Assembly (NCBI GenBank): GCA_022781985.1 | Contig: JALESH010000032.1 | Span: forward strand, 1-46,285 | Direction: 5' to 3' | Length of the DNA stretch: 46,285 bases | DNA from: Lachnospiraceae bacterium | GTDB taxonomy: Bacteria > Bacillota > Clostridia > Lachnospirales > Lachnospiraceae | Part shown: piece by piece, positions 1-9,922 of the stretch | Numbering within the stretch: position 1 is the first letter of the stretch | How the letters are laid out: every line of letters begins with the position of its first letter | The notes under the pieces: generated by a model | The model's input: the letters and a program-made list of their open reading frames with translations, nothing else | Database searches by the model: none | Told to the model about the DNA's origin: nothing | Position numbers and translations under genes: made by a program

Positions 1-402
1 CCGAAGTCAATCACAAAGATGAAGAATAAAATCAGAGAACTGACAGACAGAAATAATGGCATGAGCAATGCGAAAAGAGAAGAGAAATACCAACAGTTTG
101 TGCGAGGATGGGTAAATTATTTCAAACTTGCAGACATGAAAGGACTTCTGACAAGAGTGGATGAATGGGCAAGGCGCAGAATCAGAGCGGTCTATTGGAA
201 ACAATGGAAAAGGGTAAGGACACGATATCGTATACTTAGAAAACTAAAACTAGAACATTGGCAAGCAATAAAACTTGCGAATAGTAGATGTGGGTATTGG
301 AGAATGGCAGAAATGTTAAACACAATACTTACAAAGAAAATAATAACCAAGTTGGGATATACATCCATGCTTGACTATTATCGGATAGTCTATGAAAACT
401 AA
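1..402 (+). CDS. ltrA: Group II intron reverse transcriptase/maturase, C-terminal fragment
   Basis: The reading frame is open from the first base, so this is the C-terminal part (about 133 codons) of a longer protein that begins upstream of the window. It matches the maturase (GIIM, domain X) end of group II intron proteins: a basic helix, the segment FVRGWVNYFKLADMK, then WARRRIRAVYWKQWKR and a C-terminal GYWRMAEM motif, ending YRIVYEN. This domain binds the intron RNA and promotes splicing, while the missing N-terminal part carries the reverse transcriptase. The stop codon lies just two bases before domain V, the usual arrangement. The in-frame ATG at 19 is internal to the protein, not a start. 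Confidence 0.88.
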   Translation, partial: PKSITKMKNKIRELTDRNNGMSNAKREEKYQQFVRGWVNYFKLADMKGLLTRVDEWARRRIRAVYWKQWKRVRTRYRILRKLKLEHWQAIKLANSRCGYWRMAEMLNTILTKKIITKLGYTSMLDYYRIVYEN

Positions 403-404
403 GG

Positions 405-482
405 AACCGCCTTGGTACCGAACGGTATGCCAGGTGGTGTGAGAGGACGGCTAATCAACTAATGGTTAGTCTCCTACTCGAT
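405..482 (+). ncRNA. Group II intron domains V and VI
   Basis: Positions 405-438 fold as a 34-nt hairpin of domain V type: lower stem 406-412 with 432-438, a two-base bulge (TG) on the 3' side, and a GAAC tetraloop at 420-423. A two-base linker follows. Domain VI is 441-479: outer stem 441-447 with 472-479, inner stem 449-456 with 464-471, and A476 bulged as the branch-point nucleotide. Domain V is the catalytic core and domain VI supplies the lariat adenosine. Pairing was worked out by hand. Confidence 0.8.
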
Positions 483-511
483 TATTCGTTTCCAGGGAAA
501 GGAGTAAGACT

Positions 512-3500
512 ATGTTTGATGTAGAAATGACAGTACCCAAAGCACCGCTTTACAGGTCAGAGTTTGAGCACGACAACTGCGGGATCGGTGCCTGTGTAAA
601 TATTAAGGGAAAGAAGAGCCACAGCACAGTGGAAAATGCTTTGAAGATCGTGGAGACTCTGGAGCACAGAGCAGGAAAGGATGCAGAGGGGAAGACCGGT
701 GACGGTGTAGGCATCCTGACTCAGATTCCTCACAAGTTTATGGTGAAGGTGACGAAGCCCCTGGGCATCGAGCTGGGAGAAGAGAGAGAGTATGGTGTAG
801 GTATGTTTTTCTTTCCCCAGGATGAAATGAAAAGAAGCCAGGCTATGAAGATGTTTGAAATCATCGTGGAAAAGGAAGGACTGGCCTTCCTGGGCTGGAG
901 GAAGGTGGATATCGTCCCCTCTGTGCTGGGCCACAGGGCTTTGGAGTGCATGCCCTTTATCATGCAGGGATTTGTGAAAAAGCCCCGGGATACAGAAAAG
1001 GGGCTGGATTTTGACAGAGCGCTTTTCATCGTGCGCCGGGTATTCGAACAGTCCGGCGACAATACCTATGTGGTATCCTTATCCAGCAGAACCATCGTAT
1101 ACAAGGGCATGTTTCTGGTAGGGCAGCTCCGCACCTTCTTTGCGGATCTGCAGGACGGGGATTATGAGTCTGCTATTGCTATCGTACACTCCCGTTTTTC
1201 CACCAATACCAACCCAAGCTGGGAGAGGGCCCATCCCAACCGCTTCATTGTCCACAACGGTGAGATCAACACCATCCGCGGCAATGCGGATAAGATGCTG
1301 GCCAGAGAGGAAAATATGGAATCCGAGCACCTGCATGGACAGCTTCACAAGATCCTTCCGGTGGTAAACACTGCGGGCTCTGATTCGGCCATGCTGGATA
1401 ATACGCTGGAGTTTTTGGTGATGAGCGGGATGGACCTGCCCCTTGCAGTGATGATCACCATTCCGGAGCCCTGGGAGAACAACAGTGCCATGAGCCAGCA
1501 TAAAAAGGATTTTTACCAGTATTATGCCACCATGATGGAGCCCTGGGACGGCCCTGCTTCCATTTTATTTTCCGACGGGGACATCATGGGGGCGGTACTG
1601 GATCGAAACGGCCTGCGTCCCTCCAGATATATGATTACCGAGGATGACCAGCTTATTCTATCCTCCGAGGTGGGGGTACTGGATATTGCCCCCGGGAAAA
1701 TCGTAGTAAAAGAGAGGCTGCGTCCGGGCAAGATGCTGCTGGTGGACACGGTCAGGGGGGAGGTCATCGATGATGATGAGCTAAAGGAGAAATATGCCTG
1801 TGCCCAGCCCTACGGTGAATGGCTGGACAGAAACCTGGTGGCCCTGAAGGATCTGAGGATTCCAAATGAGAGGGTGCCGGAGTTCACCTATGAGGAAAGA
1901 CAGAGGATGCAGAAGGTTTTCGGCTATACCTATGAGGAACTGAAAAACACCATCCTGCCTATGGCCAGGGACGGCGGGGAGGCCATCGCGGCCATGGGCG
2001 TGGATACGCCCCTGCCGGTACTCAGTAAAAGCCATCATCCCCTGTTCCACTATTTTAAACAGCTTTTTGCCCAGGTTACCAATCCTCCCATTGATGCCAT
2101 CAGGGAGGAGGTAGTGACCTCTGCCACGGTTTACATCGGTACAGAGGGGAATGTGCTGGAGGAGACGCCGAAGAACTGCAACGTCCTGAAGATAAAAAAT
2201 CCCATTCTCACCAATACGGATATTATGAAGATCAAGAGCATGAAGGCCGAGGGCTTCCGGGTGGAGGTGGTGCCCATCACCTATTATAAAAATACCAGCC
2301 TGGAAAGGGCCATTGAGCGTCTGTTCGTGGAGGTGGACAGGGCATTCAGGGAGGGGGTGAATATCCTGATTCTCTCCGACCGGGGCGTGGATGAAAATCA
2401 TGTGGCCATTCCCTCGCTGCTGGCAGTGTCCGCCCTGAACCAGCATCTGGTGAAGACCAAGAAGAGAACCAGCGTGGCGCTGATCCTGGAATCCGGAGAA
2501 CCCAGGGAGGTGCATCATTTTGCCACCCTGCTGGGCTATGGAGCCTGCGCTGTCAACCCTTATCTGGCCCAGGATTCCATCCGGGAGCTGATAGAAAACA
2601 AAATGCTGGATAAGGATTATTATGCAGCGGTAGAGGACTACAATGCTGCAGTGCTCCACGGCATCGTCAAGATCGCCTCCAAGATGGGTATCTCCACCAT
2701 TCAGTCCTACCAGAGCTCCCAGATTTTTGAAGCGATAGGCATCGACTACGATGTGATCCATAAATATTTTACCAATACGGTATGCCGTGTGGGAGGCATT
2801 ACGCTGAGGGATATTGAAAAAGAGGCGGACGAGCTGCATTCCCAGGCGTTTGATCCCCTGGGGCTGGAGACGGATCTGACCCTGGACAGCCTGGGACATC
2901 ACAAGATGAGGAGCGGCTCCGATGAGCATCTGTACAATCCTGCTGTCATCCATCTGCTACAGGAATCCACCAAGCGGGGCGACTATGAGATGTTCAAGCA
3001 GTATACCGCCCTGGTCAATGATGAGGAATCCGCCAAGAATCTGAGAGGGCTGATGGACTTTGTCTATCCGGCCAAAGGCGTGCCTCTGGAGGAGGTGGAA
3101 AGCGTGGATTCCATTGTGACCAGATTCAAGACCGGTGCCATGTCCTACGGCTCTATCTCCAAGGAGGCCCATGAGACCATGGCCATAGCCATGAATATCC
3201 TGAAAGGAAAATCCAACTCCGGGGAGGGGGGAGAGGAACTGGAGCGATTGAGCATAGGCGCAGACGGGCTCAACCGCTGCTCGGCCATCAAACAGGTGGC
3301 CAGCGGACGGTTCGGTGTGACCAGCCGTTATCTGGTCAGCGCCCAGGAGCTGCAGATCAAGATGGCCCAGGGAGCAAAGCCCGGAGAGGGCGGTCATCTG
3401 CCCGGAGGAAAGGTATACCCGTGGATCGCCAGGACAAGGCATTCAACCCCGGGAGTAGGCCTGATCTCTCCTCCGCCCCATCATGATATCTACTCCATTG

Positions 3501-5059
3501 AGGATCTGGCGGAGCTGATCTATGACCTGAAAAATGCCAATAAGGATGCCCGGATCTCTGTAAAGCTGGTATCCGAGGCAGGAGTGGGGACAGTAGCTGC
3601 CGGCGTAGCCAAGGCAGGGGCTCAGGTCATCCTGGTGTCCGGCTATGACGGTGGCACCGGAGCGGCGCCGGGTAACTCCATCCACAATGCGGGCCTTCCC
3701 TGGGAACTGGGACTGGCAGAGACTCATCAGACCCTGATCATGAACGGGCTGCGCAGCAAGGTGAGGATCGAGACCGACGGAAAGCTGATGAGCGGCCGGG
3801 ATGTGGCTATTGCAGCCATCCTGGGGGCAGAGGAATTCGGCTTCGCTACAGCTCCCCTGGTGACCATGGGGTGTGTGATGATGAGAGTCTGTCATCTGGA
3901 CACCTGCCCTGTGGGTGTGGCTACCCAGAATCCGGAGCTGCGTAAAAACTTCCGGGGAAAACCGGAATACGTGGTGAACTTCATGAGGTTTATCGCAGAG
4001 GAGCTGAGGGAATACATGGCCAGGCTGGGAGTCCGCGCCCTGGATGAGCTGGTGGGACGGACCGACCTGCTCAAACGGAAGGACAGCTTAAGTGAAAGGC
4101 TGCAGAAGGTGGATTTGGCCAATATCCTTTCCAACCCTTATCAGGGGACGAAGGAAAGGGTCATCTTCGACCCGAAGCAGGCCTATGACTTTGGGCTGGA
4201 GAAAACACTGGATGAAAAAGTGCTGTTAAAGCAGCTTTCCCCCGCCATTGCAAAAGGGGCGAAGAGAAGCATAGAGGTGGATGTGAAGAATACCGACCGT
4301 GCCTTTGGCACGATCCTTGGTTCAGAAATCACAAAAAGGCTGGGCGACCGGGTGGAGGAGGATACCTACAGGGTACTCTGCAGAGGGGCGGGAGGACAGA
4401 GCTTCGGTGCCTTCATCCCCAGGGGCCTCACCCTGGAGCTGGCAGGAGAGAGCAACGATTATTTTGGGAAAGGACTGTCCGGCGGCAAGCTGATCGTCTA
4501 TCCTCCGGCAGGCAGCAGATTCAGGGCAGAGGACAACATCATCATCGGCAATGTGGCCCTCTACGGAGCCACCGGCGGCAAGGCCTTTATCAACGGTGTG
4601 GCAGGCGAACGTTTCTGCGTACGCAACTCCGGCGCCTGTGCGGTAGTAGAGGGAGTGGGTGACCATGGCTGCGAATATATGACCGGAGGAAGGGTGGTGG
4701 TTCTGGGCCCTACCGGAAAGAACTTTGCAGCCGGCATGAGCGGCGGCATCGCTTATGTATTGGATGAAAACCGGGATCTGTATGTCCGGCTGAATAAGGA
4801 AATGGTTTCTTCCGGCGAGCTGGACAACAAGTATGATGTGCTGGAGCTGAAGGAGCTGATCAAGGAGCATGTGGCCCTGACCAATTCTCCGAAGGGAAAG
4901 GAAATCCTCAGCAGCTTCAAGGATTATCTTCCAAAGTTCAAGAAGATCATACCCCATGACTATGAAAGAATGCTGCGGGCCATCGTCCAGATGGAGGAAA
5001 AGGGGCTGAGTGCTGAGCAGGCGCAGATTGAAGCATTCTATGCCAACAGGGCGCAGTGA
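512..5059 (+). CDS. gltB: Glutamate synthase, large (alpha) subunit
   Basis: Catalyses the amidotransfer from glutamine to 2-oxoglutarate with GltD as the electron-supplying subunit. At 1515 aa it is full length. Domains in order: an N-terminal Ntn-type glutaminase whose catalytic Cys would be Cys23 (HDNCGIG) after removal of a 22-residue propeptide; a central linking domain; the FMN/synthase domain (about 800-1180) with the 3Fe-4S ligands Cys1121, Cys1127 and Cys1132 in C-x5-C-x4-C spacing; and a C-terminal glycine-rich GXGXG beta-helix domain (about 1240-1490). The start follows an AAAGGAG ribosome binding site at 498-504. gltD follows at once. The unusual upstream neighbour is a group II intron ending 29 nt before the ATG. 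Confidence 0.97.
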   Translation: MFDVEMTVPKAPLYRSEFEHDNCGIGACVNIKGKKSHSTVENALKIVETLEHRAGKDAEGKTGDGVGILTQIPHKFMVKVTKPLGIELGEEREYGVGMFFFPQDEMKRSQAMKMFEIIVEKEGLAFLGWRKVDIVPSVLGHRALECMPFIMQGFVKKPRDTEKGLDFDRALFIVRRVFEQSGDNTYVVSLSSRTIVYKGMFLVGQLRTFFADLQDGDYESAIAIVHSRFSTNTNPSWERAHPNRFIVHNGEINTIRGNADKMLAREENMESEHLHGQLHKILPVVNTAGSDSAMLDNTLEFLVMSGMDLPLAVMITIPEPWENNSAMSQHKKDFYQYYATMMEPWDGPASILFSDGDIMGAVLDRNGLRPSRYMITEDDQLILSSEVGVLDIAPGKIVVKERLRPGKMLLVDTVRGEVIDDDELKEKYACAQPYGEWLDRNLVALKDLRIPNERVPEFTYEERQRMQKVFGYTYEELKNTILPMARDGGEAIAAMGVDTPLPVLSKSHHPLFHYFKQLFAQVTNPPIDAIREEVVTSATVYIGTEGNVLEETPKNCNVLKIKNPILTNTDIMKIKSMKAEGFRVEVVPITYYKNTSLERAIERLFVEVDRAFREGVNILILSDRGVDENHVAIPSLLAVSALNQHLVKTKKRTSVALILESGEPREVHHFATLLGYGACAVNPYLAQDSIRELIENKMLDKDYYAAVEDYNAAVLHGIVKIASKMGISTIQSYQSSQIFEAIGIDYDVIHKYFTNTVCRVGGITLRDIEKEADELHSQAFDPLGLETDLTLDSLGHHKMRSGSDEHLYNPAVIHLLQESTKRGDYEMFKQYTALVNDEESAKNLRGLMDFVYPAKGVPLEEVESVDSIVTRFKTGAMSYGSISKEAHETMAIAMNILKGKSNSGEGGEELERLSIGADGLNRCSAIKQVASGRFGVTSRYLVSAQELQIKMAQGAKPGEGGHLPGGKVYPWIARTRHSTPGVGLISPPPHHDIYSIEDLAELIYDLKNANKDARISVKLVSEAGVGTVAAGVAKAGAQVILVSGYDGGTGAAPGNSIHNAGLPWELGLAETHQTLIMNGLRSKVRIETDGKLMSGRDVAIAAILGAEEFGFATAPLVTMGCVMMRVCHLDTCPVGVATQNPELRKNFRGKPEYVVNFMRFIAEELREYMARLGVRALDELVGRTDLLKRKDSLSERLQKVDLANILSNPYQGTKERVIFDPKQAYDFGLEKTLDEKVLLKQLSPAIAKGAKRSIEVDVKNTDRAFGTILGSEITKRLGDRVEEDTYRVLCRGAGGQSFGAFIPRGLTLELAGESNDYFGKGLSGGKLIVYPPAGSRFRAEDNIIIGNVALYGATGGKAFINGVAGERFCVRNSGACAVVEGVGDHGCEYMTGGRVVVLGPTGKNFAAGMSGGIAYVLDENRDLYVRLNKEMVSSGELDNKYDVLELKELIKEHVALTNSPKGKEILSSFKDYLPKFKKIIPHDYERMLRAIVQMEEKGLSAEQAQIEAFYANRAQ

Positions 5060-5079
5060 GAAAGGAGCAGAGGATCAGG

Positions 5080-6573
5080 ATGGGAAAGCCAACAGGGTTT
5101 ATGGATTATAAAAGAGAGGTTTCCACGGCTGCAGAGCCGAAGGAGAGGATTAAAAACTACAAGGAGTTTCGTCAGCATCTGTCCTGGGAGAAGCAGAGGC
5201 TGCAGGGAGCAAGATGTATGGACTGCGGAGTTCCCTTCTGCCAGTATGGCATGGATATCTGCGGGATGACATCGGGGTGCCCGCTGCATAACCTGGTGCC
5301 GGAGTGGAACGATCTTGTGTATACAGGCAACTGGAAGCAGGCCTATAACAGGCTCAAGAAGACCAACAGCTTTCCGGAATTTACGGCAAGGGTATGTCCG
5401 GCACTGTGTGAGGCGGCATGTACCTGCGGCCTTCATGGGGAGCCGGTGGCTACCAAGGAAAATGAATATGCGATTATAGAATATGCCTACCAGCAGGGCT
5501 ATGCGGCAGCCTGCCCGCCCAAGGTACGCACCGGCAAGAAGATAGCTGTCATCGGCAGCGGCCCGGCGGGCCTGGCAGCGGCAGACCAGCTCAACAAGAG
5601 AGGCCATTCGGTAACTGTCTATGAGCGCTCCGACCGGGTAGGGGGGCTGCTGATGTATGGCATCCCCAATATGAAGCTGGAAAAGAATATCATAGAGCGG
5701 AAGGTGAGGATCATGGAGGAGGAGGGAGTCGCCTTTGTCACCGGAACCGATGTGGGAAAGGATGTGAAGGCAGAGGCGCTACTGAAGGAATACCACAGAG
5801 TAGTGCTGGCCTGCGGGGCTTCCAATCCAAGGGATATCCATGTGCCCGGCAGGGATGCCAGGGGCATCAGCTTTGCGGTGGACTATTTAAAGGCCGTTAC
5901 CAGGAGTCTGCTGGATTCCCATCCGGAGGATGGCGGGCTCATCCAGGCAAAGGATAAGAATGTTGTGATCATCGGAGGCGGCGACACCGGCAACGACTGT
6001 GTGGGCACGGTGATCCGTCAGGGCTGCAGGTCTGTCACCCAGATTGAGATGATGCCCAAGGCTCCCGATACCAGGGCGGAGAGCAATCCCTGGCCGGAAT
6101 GGCCTAAGGTATGCAAGACCGATTACGGACAGGAGGAGGCCATTGCCGTATTCGGCCGGGATCCCCGTATCTATGAATCCACAGTAAAGGAGTTTATCAA
6201 GGATAAGAACGGCAGTCTGAAGGGGGTCAGGATCGTGAAGCTGGCCTGGGAGAAGGAGGAGAAAACGGGCAGACTTTCCCCAAAGGAGGTGCCGGGCAGC
6301 GAAAAGACTCTCCCGGCAGAAATCGTCCTGATTGCCGCAGGCTTCCTGGGCAGCCAGAAGTATGTCACCGATGCCTTCAAAGTGGAGCTGGACGGACGCA
6401 CCAATGTGAAGACCCGGCGGAACAGCTATGAAACCAGTGCAAAGGATGTATTCGTGGCAGGCGATATGCGAAGGGGCCAGTCTCTGGTGGTATGGGCCAT
6501 CAGAGAGGGCCGGGAAGCGGCCCGGGCAGTGGATGAGAGCCTGATGGGGTATAGTAATCTGATGATCCGTTAG
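5080..6573 (+). CDS. gltD: Glutamate synthase, small (beta) subunit
   Basis: NADPH-dependent FAD/Fe-S oxidoreductase that feeds electrons to GltB. The ATG at 5080 is chosen because it gives the usual family N-terminus MGKPTGFMDY and follows AAAGGAG at 5061-5067. A GTG at 5056 overlapping the gltB stop would add eight residues. Visible features are N-terminal cysteines (CMDCGVPFC, then CPALCEAAC) for the 4Fe-4S clusters, an FAD-binding GSGPAGLAAA, an NADPH-binding GGGDTGND and the C-terminal FAD motif around FVAGDMRRGQSLVVWAI. The length of 497 aa is normal. The gene is translationally close to gltB and convergent with the lipoprotein gene downstream. Confidence 0.96.
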   Translation: MGKPTGFMDYKREVSTAAEPKERIKNYKEFRQHLSWEKQRLQGARCMDCGVPFCQYGMDICGMTSGCPLHNLVPEWNDLVYTGNWKQAYNRLKKTNSFPEFTARVCPALCEAACTCGLHGEPVATKENEYAIIEYAYQQGYAAACPPKVRTGKKIAVIGSGPAGLAAADQLNKRGHSVTVYERSDRVGGLLMYGIPNMKLEKNIIERKVRIMEEEGVAFVTGTDVGKDVKAEALLKEYHRVVLACGASNPRDIHVPGRDARGISFAVDYLKAVTRSLLDSHPEDGGLIQAKDKNVVIIGGGDTGNDCVGTVIRQGCRSVTQIEMMPKAPDTRAESNPWPEWPKVCKTDYGQEEAIAVFGRDPRIYESTVKEFIKDKNGSLKGVRIVKLAWEKEEKTGRLSPKEVPGSEKTLPAEIVLIAAGFLGSQKYVTDAFKVELDGRTNVKTRRNSYETSAKDVFVAGDMRRGQSLVVWAIREGREAARAVDESLMGYSNLMIR

Positions 6574-6584
6574 GCGGCGGATGC

Positions 6585-7097
6585 CTATTCGCTGTGGGAA
6601 ACAGAGGGATGCAGAAAGGAATATTGGAGGGCATGCGCTTCCTGTGTGGACAAAACGGACAGCAGCACGTTGCCCTCTTTTCGTGTCCATTTTTCCCCGC
6701 TGTTGTGTCCGGCGGTTTCAGAGTGGATGCTTTCGCCAAACGCCCGGGCAGCCAGAGGGTAAATTTTGTCATACAGCTCCTTTACCTGGGAGGCATCCGA
6801 GCCTTCGTAGAAAAAGGCGATGGCCACCAGCTGATCCCTGTCATCATACATGTACTTTACCTTTCCGCTGTAATCCAGATAGGAAGCGGGAAAAATATAA
6901 GAGCTGCCGCCATAAACGGAAGCCGTGGTTTCGTACTCTGTCTGTTCCAGCTCCCACAGATCCTGCAGGGTGCTGCTCCAGAGGGCCCGGCTGAAGGGAG
7001 CCGGAGGGGCGGAGGATGGTTCGGAGGCACCGCAGGCAGATATAAAGAAAATCAGGGCACAGACACAAAGAAAATGAAGTTTATTTTTGAGGGACAT
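6585..7097 (-). CDS. Small lipoprotein of unknown function
   Basis: 170 aa. The N-terminus is a lipoprotein signal: basic start (MSLKNK), hydrophobic stretch and the lipobox FISAC, giving a lipidated Cys at about residue 22, followed by a short Ser/Pro/Ala-rich linker. The rest is a soluble alpha/beta-looking domain of about 130 residues exposed on the outer face of the membrane. I do not recognise the family. It lies 43 bp downstream of the AraC-type gene on the same strand, so the two may share a transcript. AAAGGA precedes the ATG. Convergent with gltD; only 11 bp separate the stops and no terminator hairpin is evident. Confidence 0.75.
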   Translation of the reverse strand: MSLKNKLHFLCVCALIFFISACGASEPSSAPPAPFSRALWSSTLQDLWELEQTEYETTASVYGGSSYIFPASYLDYSGKVKYMYDDRDQLVAIAFFYEGSDASQVKELYDKIYPLAARAFGESIHSETAGHNSGEKWTRKEGNVLLSVLSTQEAHALQYSFLHPSVSHSE

Positions 7098-7140
7098 CTT
7101 TTTTTCCTTTCTCAGATCAGATTGTTATTGCCGGGGGCAG

Positions 7141-7998
7141 CTATTTGCAGAAATTGGCCTTCATAAATTGCTTTGGGGTGATTCCCTTATATTTGCGGAA
7201 GGTTTTGATAAAATAGCTTTCATCGTTAAAGCCGCAGGAAATGGCCGCATCCCGGATGGAAATATCCTTGGTGGAGAGCATTTCGCAGGCACACTCGATG
7301 CGGTAGTAGTTCAGGTAATCGATGGGCGTGCGCTCTGTCATGCTGCGGAAATAGCGGCAGAAGTATTTGGGATTCATGCCGGCCACCCGGGACAGGCTGT
7401 CCAGGGTGATATTGCTGTAATAATTGTCGGCGATATAGGCCAATACATTTTTGAGGGAGGCCAGCCGCTGGGAGGAAACACTGTCCTGCCTGGCTTCCTC
7501 ATAGAGGTGCTCATTCAGGATGATGCCCAGCAGATGATACAGGTATCCCTGTACCATAAATTCATATCCGGTCTGCCTGCTGCTGAGGGATTCACACAGC
7601 TGTGTTACTATGGGCAGAACCTTCTCACTCCTGGCAGACAGATGGGTGTGGACAGTGATCTTCTGATCCATCACATCTCGGATGACCCTTGTGCAGGCAT
7701 GGTTGTCCTTCAGGAGGATCTGAAGGTCAAACACAACACACTCATAGATGCAGTCACAGGGGATGCCTCCGTGGAACATGCCGCTGCTGATGAATATCAC
7801 ATCACCGGGATGGTATACCCGGGTATCCTTTTCCAGATTCAGGTGGAAGGAGCCGGAAACGATACGGATCAGCTCGTAATGAGGATGCCAGTGGTACGGC
7901 ATATGATAGCGGGGGCTGCGGGGGGTCTGGTGGTAAAAGGCAATGGGAAAATTGAAGGTTCCCTGGATCTTGCGTTCTTTATAGTCAATATATTTCAT
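7141..7998 (-). CDS. AraC-family transcriptional regulator
   Basis: 285 aa. The N-terminal half is a cupin (jelly-roll) sensor, with the HWHPHYEL motif at about 40-50 and a glycine-rich turn. The C-terminal 100 residues form the double helix-turn-helix of the AraC/XylS family (LDSLSRVAGMNPKYF, then DISIRDAAISCGFNDESYFIK, ending GITPKQF). It is transcribed divergently from the fucose isomerase gene, 121 bp away, so it most likely activates that gene in response to the sugar or a derivative. The shared TCACTTTT elements nearby are candidate binding sites. The inducer is not deducible. Confidence 0.92.
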   Translation of the reverse strand: MKYIDYKERKIQGTFNFPIAFYHQTPRSPRYHMPYHWHPHYELIRIVSGSFHLNLEKDTRVYHPGDVIFISSGMFHGGIPCDCIYECVVFDLQILLKDNHACTRVIRDVMDQKITVHTHLSARSEKVLPIVTQLCESLSSRQTGYEFMVQGYLYHLLGIILNEHLYEEARQDSVSSQRLASLKNVLAYIADNYYSNITLDSLSRVAGMNPKYFCRYFRSMTERTPIDYLNYYRIECACEMLSTKDISIRDAAISCGFNDESYFIKTFRKYKGITPKQFMKANFCK

Positions 7999-8014
7999 AG
8001 GCTTTCCAAATCAA

Positions 8015-8081
8015 AAAAGTGAATATTCTACAGTTTTTTTATATTATATCACTTTTGTTTTAAAATACCAATGACTATAAT
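8015..8081 (+). promoter_or_regulatory. fucI promoter with inverted TCACTTTT elements
   Basis: A perfect -10 hexamer TATAAT sits at 8076-8081, but the -35 region (about 8053-8058, TTTTGT) is poor, as expected for an activator-dependent promoter. An inverted repeat with 8-bp arms, AAAAGTGA at 8015-8022 and TCACTTTT at 8049-8056, lies 34 bp apart (arm to arm). The downstream arm overlaps the -35 position, the normal place for an AraC-type activator site. The same TCACTTTT recurs at 10215-10222 before the transporter genes. Assignment to the AraC protein is inference. Confidence 0.55.
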
Positions 8082-8119
8082 AGAATTAAAATGCAACAGA
8101 CATAAAGGAGGAGTTTCAG

Positions 8120-9922
8120 ATGGCAGAGAGCAGATTGATTGGCGGATATCCGGTAATTGGAATCAGACCCACCATTGACGGGCGCAGGGGGGTTCTGAAG
8201 GTGCGGGAATCCCTGGAAGTACAGACCATGAATATGGCAAAATCCGCTGCAGAATTATTTCAGAAAAACATAAAATATTCTAATGGAGAGCCTGTAAAGG
8301 TGGTGATTGCAGACACCACCATAGGCCGTGTGGCAGAAGCGGCAGCCTGTGCGGAAAAGTTCAAAAAAGAGGGTGTGGACATTACGTTAACCGTAACGCC
8401 CTGCTGGTGTTACGGAGCGGAGACCATGGATATGGATCCTATGACCATCAAGGGTGTATGGGGCTTCAACGGCACAGAAAGGCCCGGCGCGGTATATCTG
8501 GCTTCCGTTTTGGCAACTCATTCCCAGAAAGGGCTTCCTGCCTTCGGTATTTACGGACATGATGTCCAGGAGGCGGATGACACCTCCATTCCGGCAGATG
8601 TTGAGGAAAAGCTCTTAAGATTCGGACGTGCGGCGGTGGCGGCTGCTACCATGAGAGGAAAGTCCTATTTGCAGATCGGCTCCATCTGCATGGGCATCGG
8701 AGGCTCTATTATCAGTCCTGAATTTATCGAGGAATATCTGGGCATGCGTGTGGAATCCGTGGATGAGGTAGAGATCATCCGCCGTATGACAGAGGGCGTC
8801 TACGATAAGGATGAGTATGAGAAGGCTCTGGCATGGACCAGGGAAAAGTGTATCGAAGGCTTTGACAAGAATCCAGAAGAGCTGCAGAGAACCAGGGAGC
8901 AGAAGGATGCGGACTGGGAGTTTGTGGTGAAGATGATGGTCATCATCAAGGATCTGATGAACGGCAATCCCAACCTTCCCGAGGGCTGTGAGGAGGAAAG
9001 GGTGGGACACAATGCCATCGCAGCCGGCTTCCAGGGACAGAGGCAGTGGACCGATTTCTATCCCAACTGTGATTTCCCCGAGGCCATGCTGAATACCTCC
9101 TTCGACTGGAACGGAGCCAGGGAGCCTTATATCCTGGCAACAGAGAATGATGTTCTGAACGGGCTGGGGATGCTGTTTATGAAGCTGCTGACCAACCGCC
9201 CGCAGATGTTTGCCGATGTGCGTACCTACTGGAGCCCGGAGGCGGTGAAGAAGGCTGCAGGCTATGATCTGGAGGGCGTTGCAAAGGAGTCCGGCGGATT
9301 CATTCATCTGATCAACTCCGGTGCCTGCTGTCTGGATGCCAACGGAGAGGCGAAGGATGAAAACGGCAATGGGGTTATAAAGCCCTGGTATGAGGTGACC
9401 CGGGAGGATCAGGATGCGATTCTGGCCAACAGCACCTGGAACTATGCTGACCTGGGATATTTCCGCGGCGGAGGATATTCCTCCAGATTTGAGACCAGGG
9501 TTCAGATGCCTGCTACCATGATCCGCCTGAATCTGGTAAAGAACTTGGGCCCCACGCTTCAGATCGCAGAAGGCTGGACGGTGGATCTGCCTGCGGAGGT
9601 GTCCGATAAATTATGGAAGAGAACCGATTATACCTGGCCCTGCACTTGGTTTGCGCCCAGGACAACCGGTGAGGGTGCCTTTAAGACAGCCTATGACGTG
9701 ATGAACAACTGGGGGGCTAACCACGGAGCGATTTCCTACGGCCATATCGGCGCGGACCTGATCACACTCTGCTCTATGCTGAGGATTCCTGTGTGCATGC
9801 ACAATGTACCGGAAGACAAGATCTTCAGACCCAGCGCATGGAACGCCTTTGGCATGGATAAGGAGGGACAGGATTACAGAGCCTGTCAGGCCTATGGACC
9901 TCTGTACAAGACGATCCGATAA
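8120..9922 (+). CDS. fucI: L-fucose isomerase
   Basis: Converts L-fucose to L-fuculose in the cytosol with a divalent metal (Mn2+ in the family). At 600 aa it is close to the E. coli enzyme (591 aa). The diagnostic active-site segments are present: Glu342 in [10 protein letters not shown] and Asp366 in FADVRTYW, which correspond with a constant offset to the E. coli metal ligands Glu337 and Asp361. A histidine in [11 protein letters not shown] (His535) is the likely third ligand. The start follows AAAGGAGGA at 8104-8112. It is the first gene of the fucose cluster, separated by a 400-bp leader-like gap from the transporter genes. Confidence 0.95.
   Translation: MAESRLIGGYPVIGIRPTIDGRRGVLKVRESLEVQTMNMAKSAAELFQKNIKYSNGEPVKVVIADTTIGRVAEAAACAEKFKKEGVDITLTVTPCWCYGAETMDMDPMTIKGVWGFNGTERPGAVYLASVLATHSQKGLPAFGIYGHDVQEADDTSIPADVEEKLLRFGRAAVAAATMRGKSYLQIGSICMGIGGSIISPEFIEEYLGMRVESVDEVEIIRRMTEGVYDKDEYEKALAWTREKCIEGFDKNPEELQRTREQKDADWEFVVKMMVIIKDLMNGNPNLPEGCEEERVGHNAIAAGFQGQRQWTDFYPNCDFPEAMLNTSFDWNGAREPYILATENDVLNGLGMLFMKLLTNRPQMFADVRTYWSPEAVKKAAGYDLEGVAKESGGFIHLINSGACCLDANGEAKDENGNGVIKPWYEVTREDQDAILANSTWNYADLGYFRGGGYSSRFETRVQMPATMIRLNLVKNLGPTLQIAEGWTVDLPAEVSDKLWKRTDYTWPCTWFAPRTTGEGAFKTAYDVMNNWGANHGAISYGHIGADLITLCSMLRIPVCMHNVPEDKIFRPSAWNAFGMDKEGQDYRACQAYGPLYKTIR

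Larger units (their letters stand above)
1..482 (+). mobile_element. Group II intron, 3' portion (truncated by window edge)
   Basis: The left edge lies inside a group II intron. It contains the tail of the intron-encoded maturase followed by RNA domains V and VI. The bulged adenosine of domain VI is at 476, and the intron end is placed at 482, seven nucleotides later, ending AT as the AY rule for group II introns expects. The remaining 29 nt before gltB are exon sequence with the gltB ribosome binding site. The element therefore sits in the 5' leader of the glutamate synthase operon in sense orientation. Its 5' end, and whether it can splice, cannot be judged here. Confidence 0.88.

Noticed and set aside
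1781-2953. Long open frame (390 codons) antisense to gltB
   Set aside because: Shadow of a strongly conserved coding frame; composition rich in His, Gln and Leu, no family motif, no ribosome binding site.
7087-8022. Plus-strand frame (311 codons) over the AraC-type gene
   Set aside because: The minus-strand product has cupin and double HTH motifs; this frame is its mirror and has no recognisable features.
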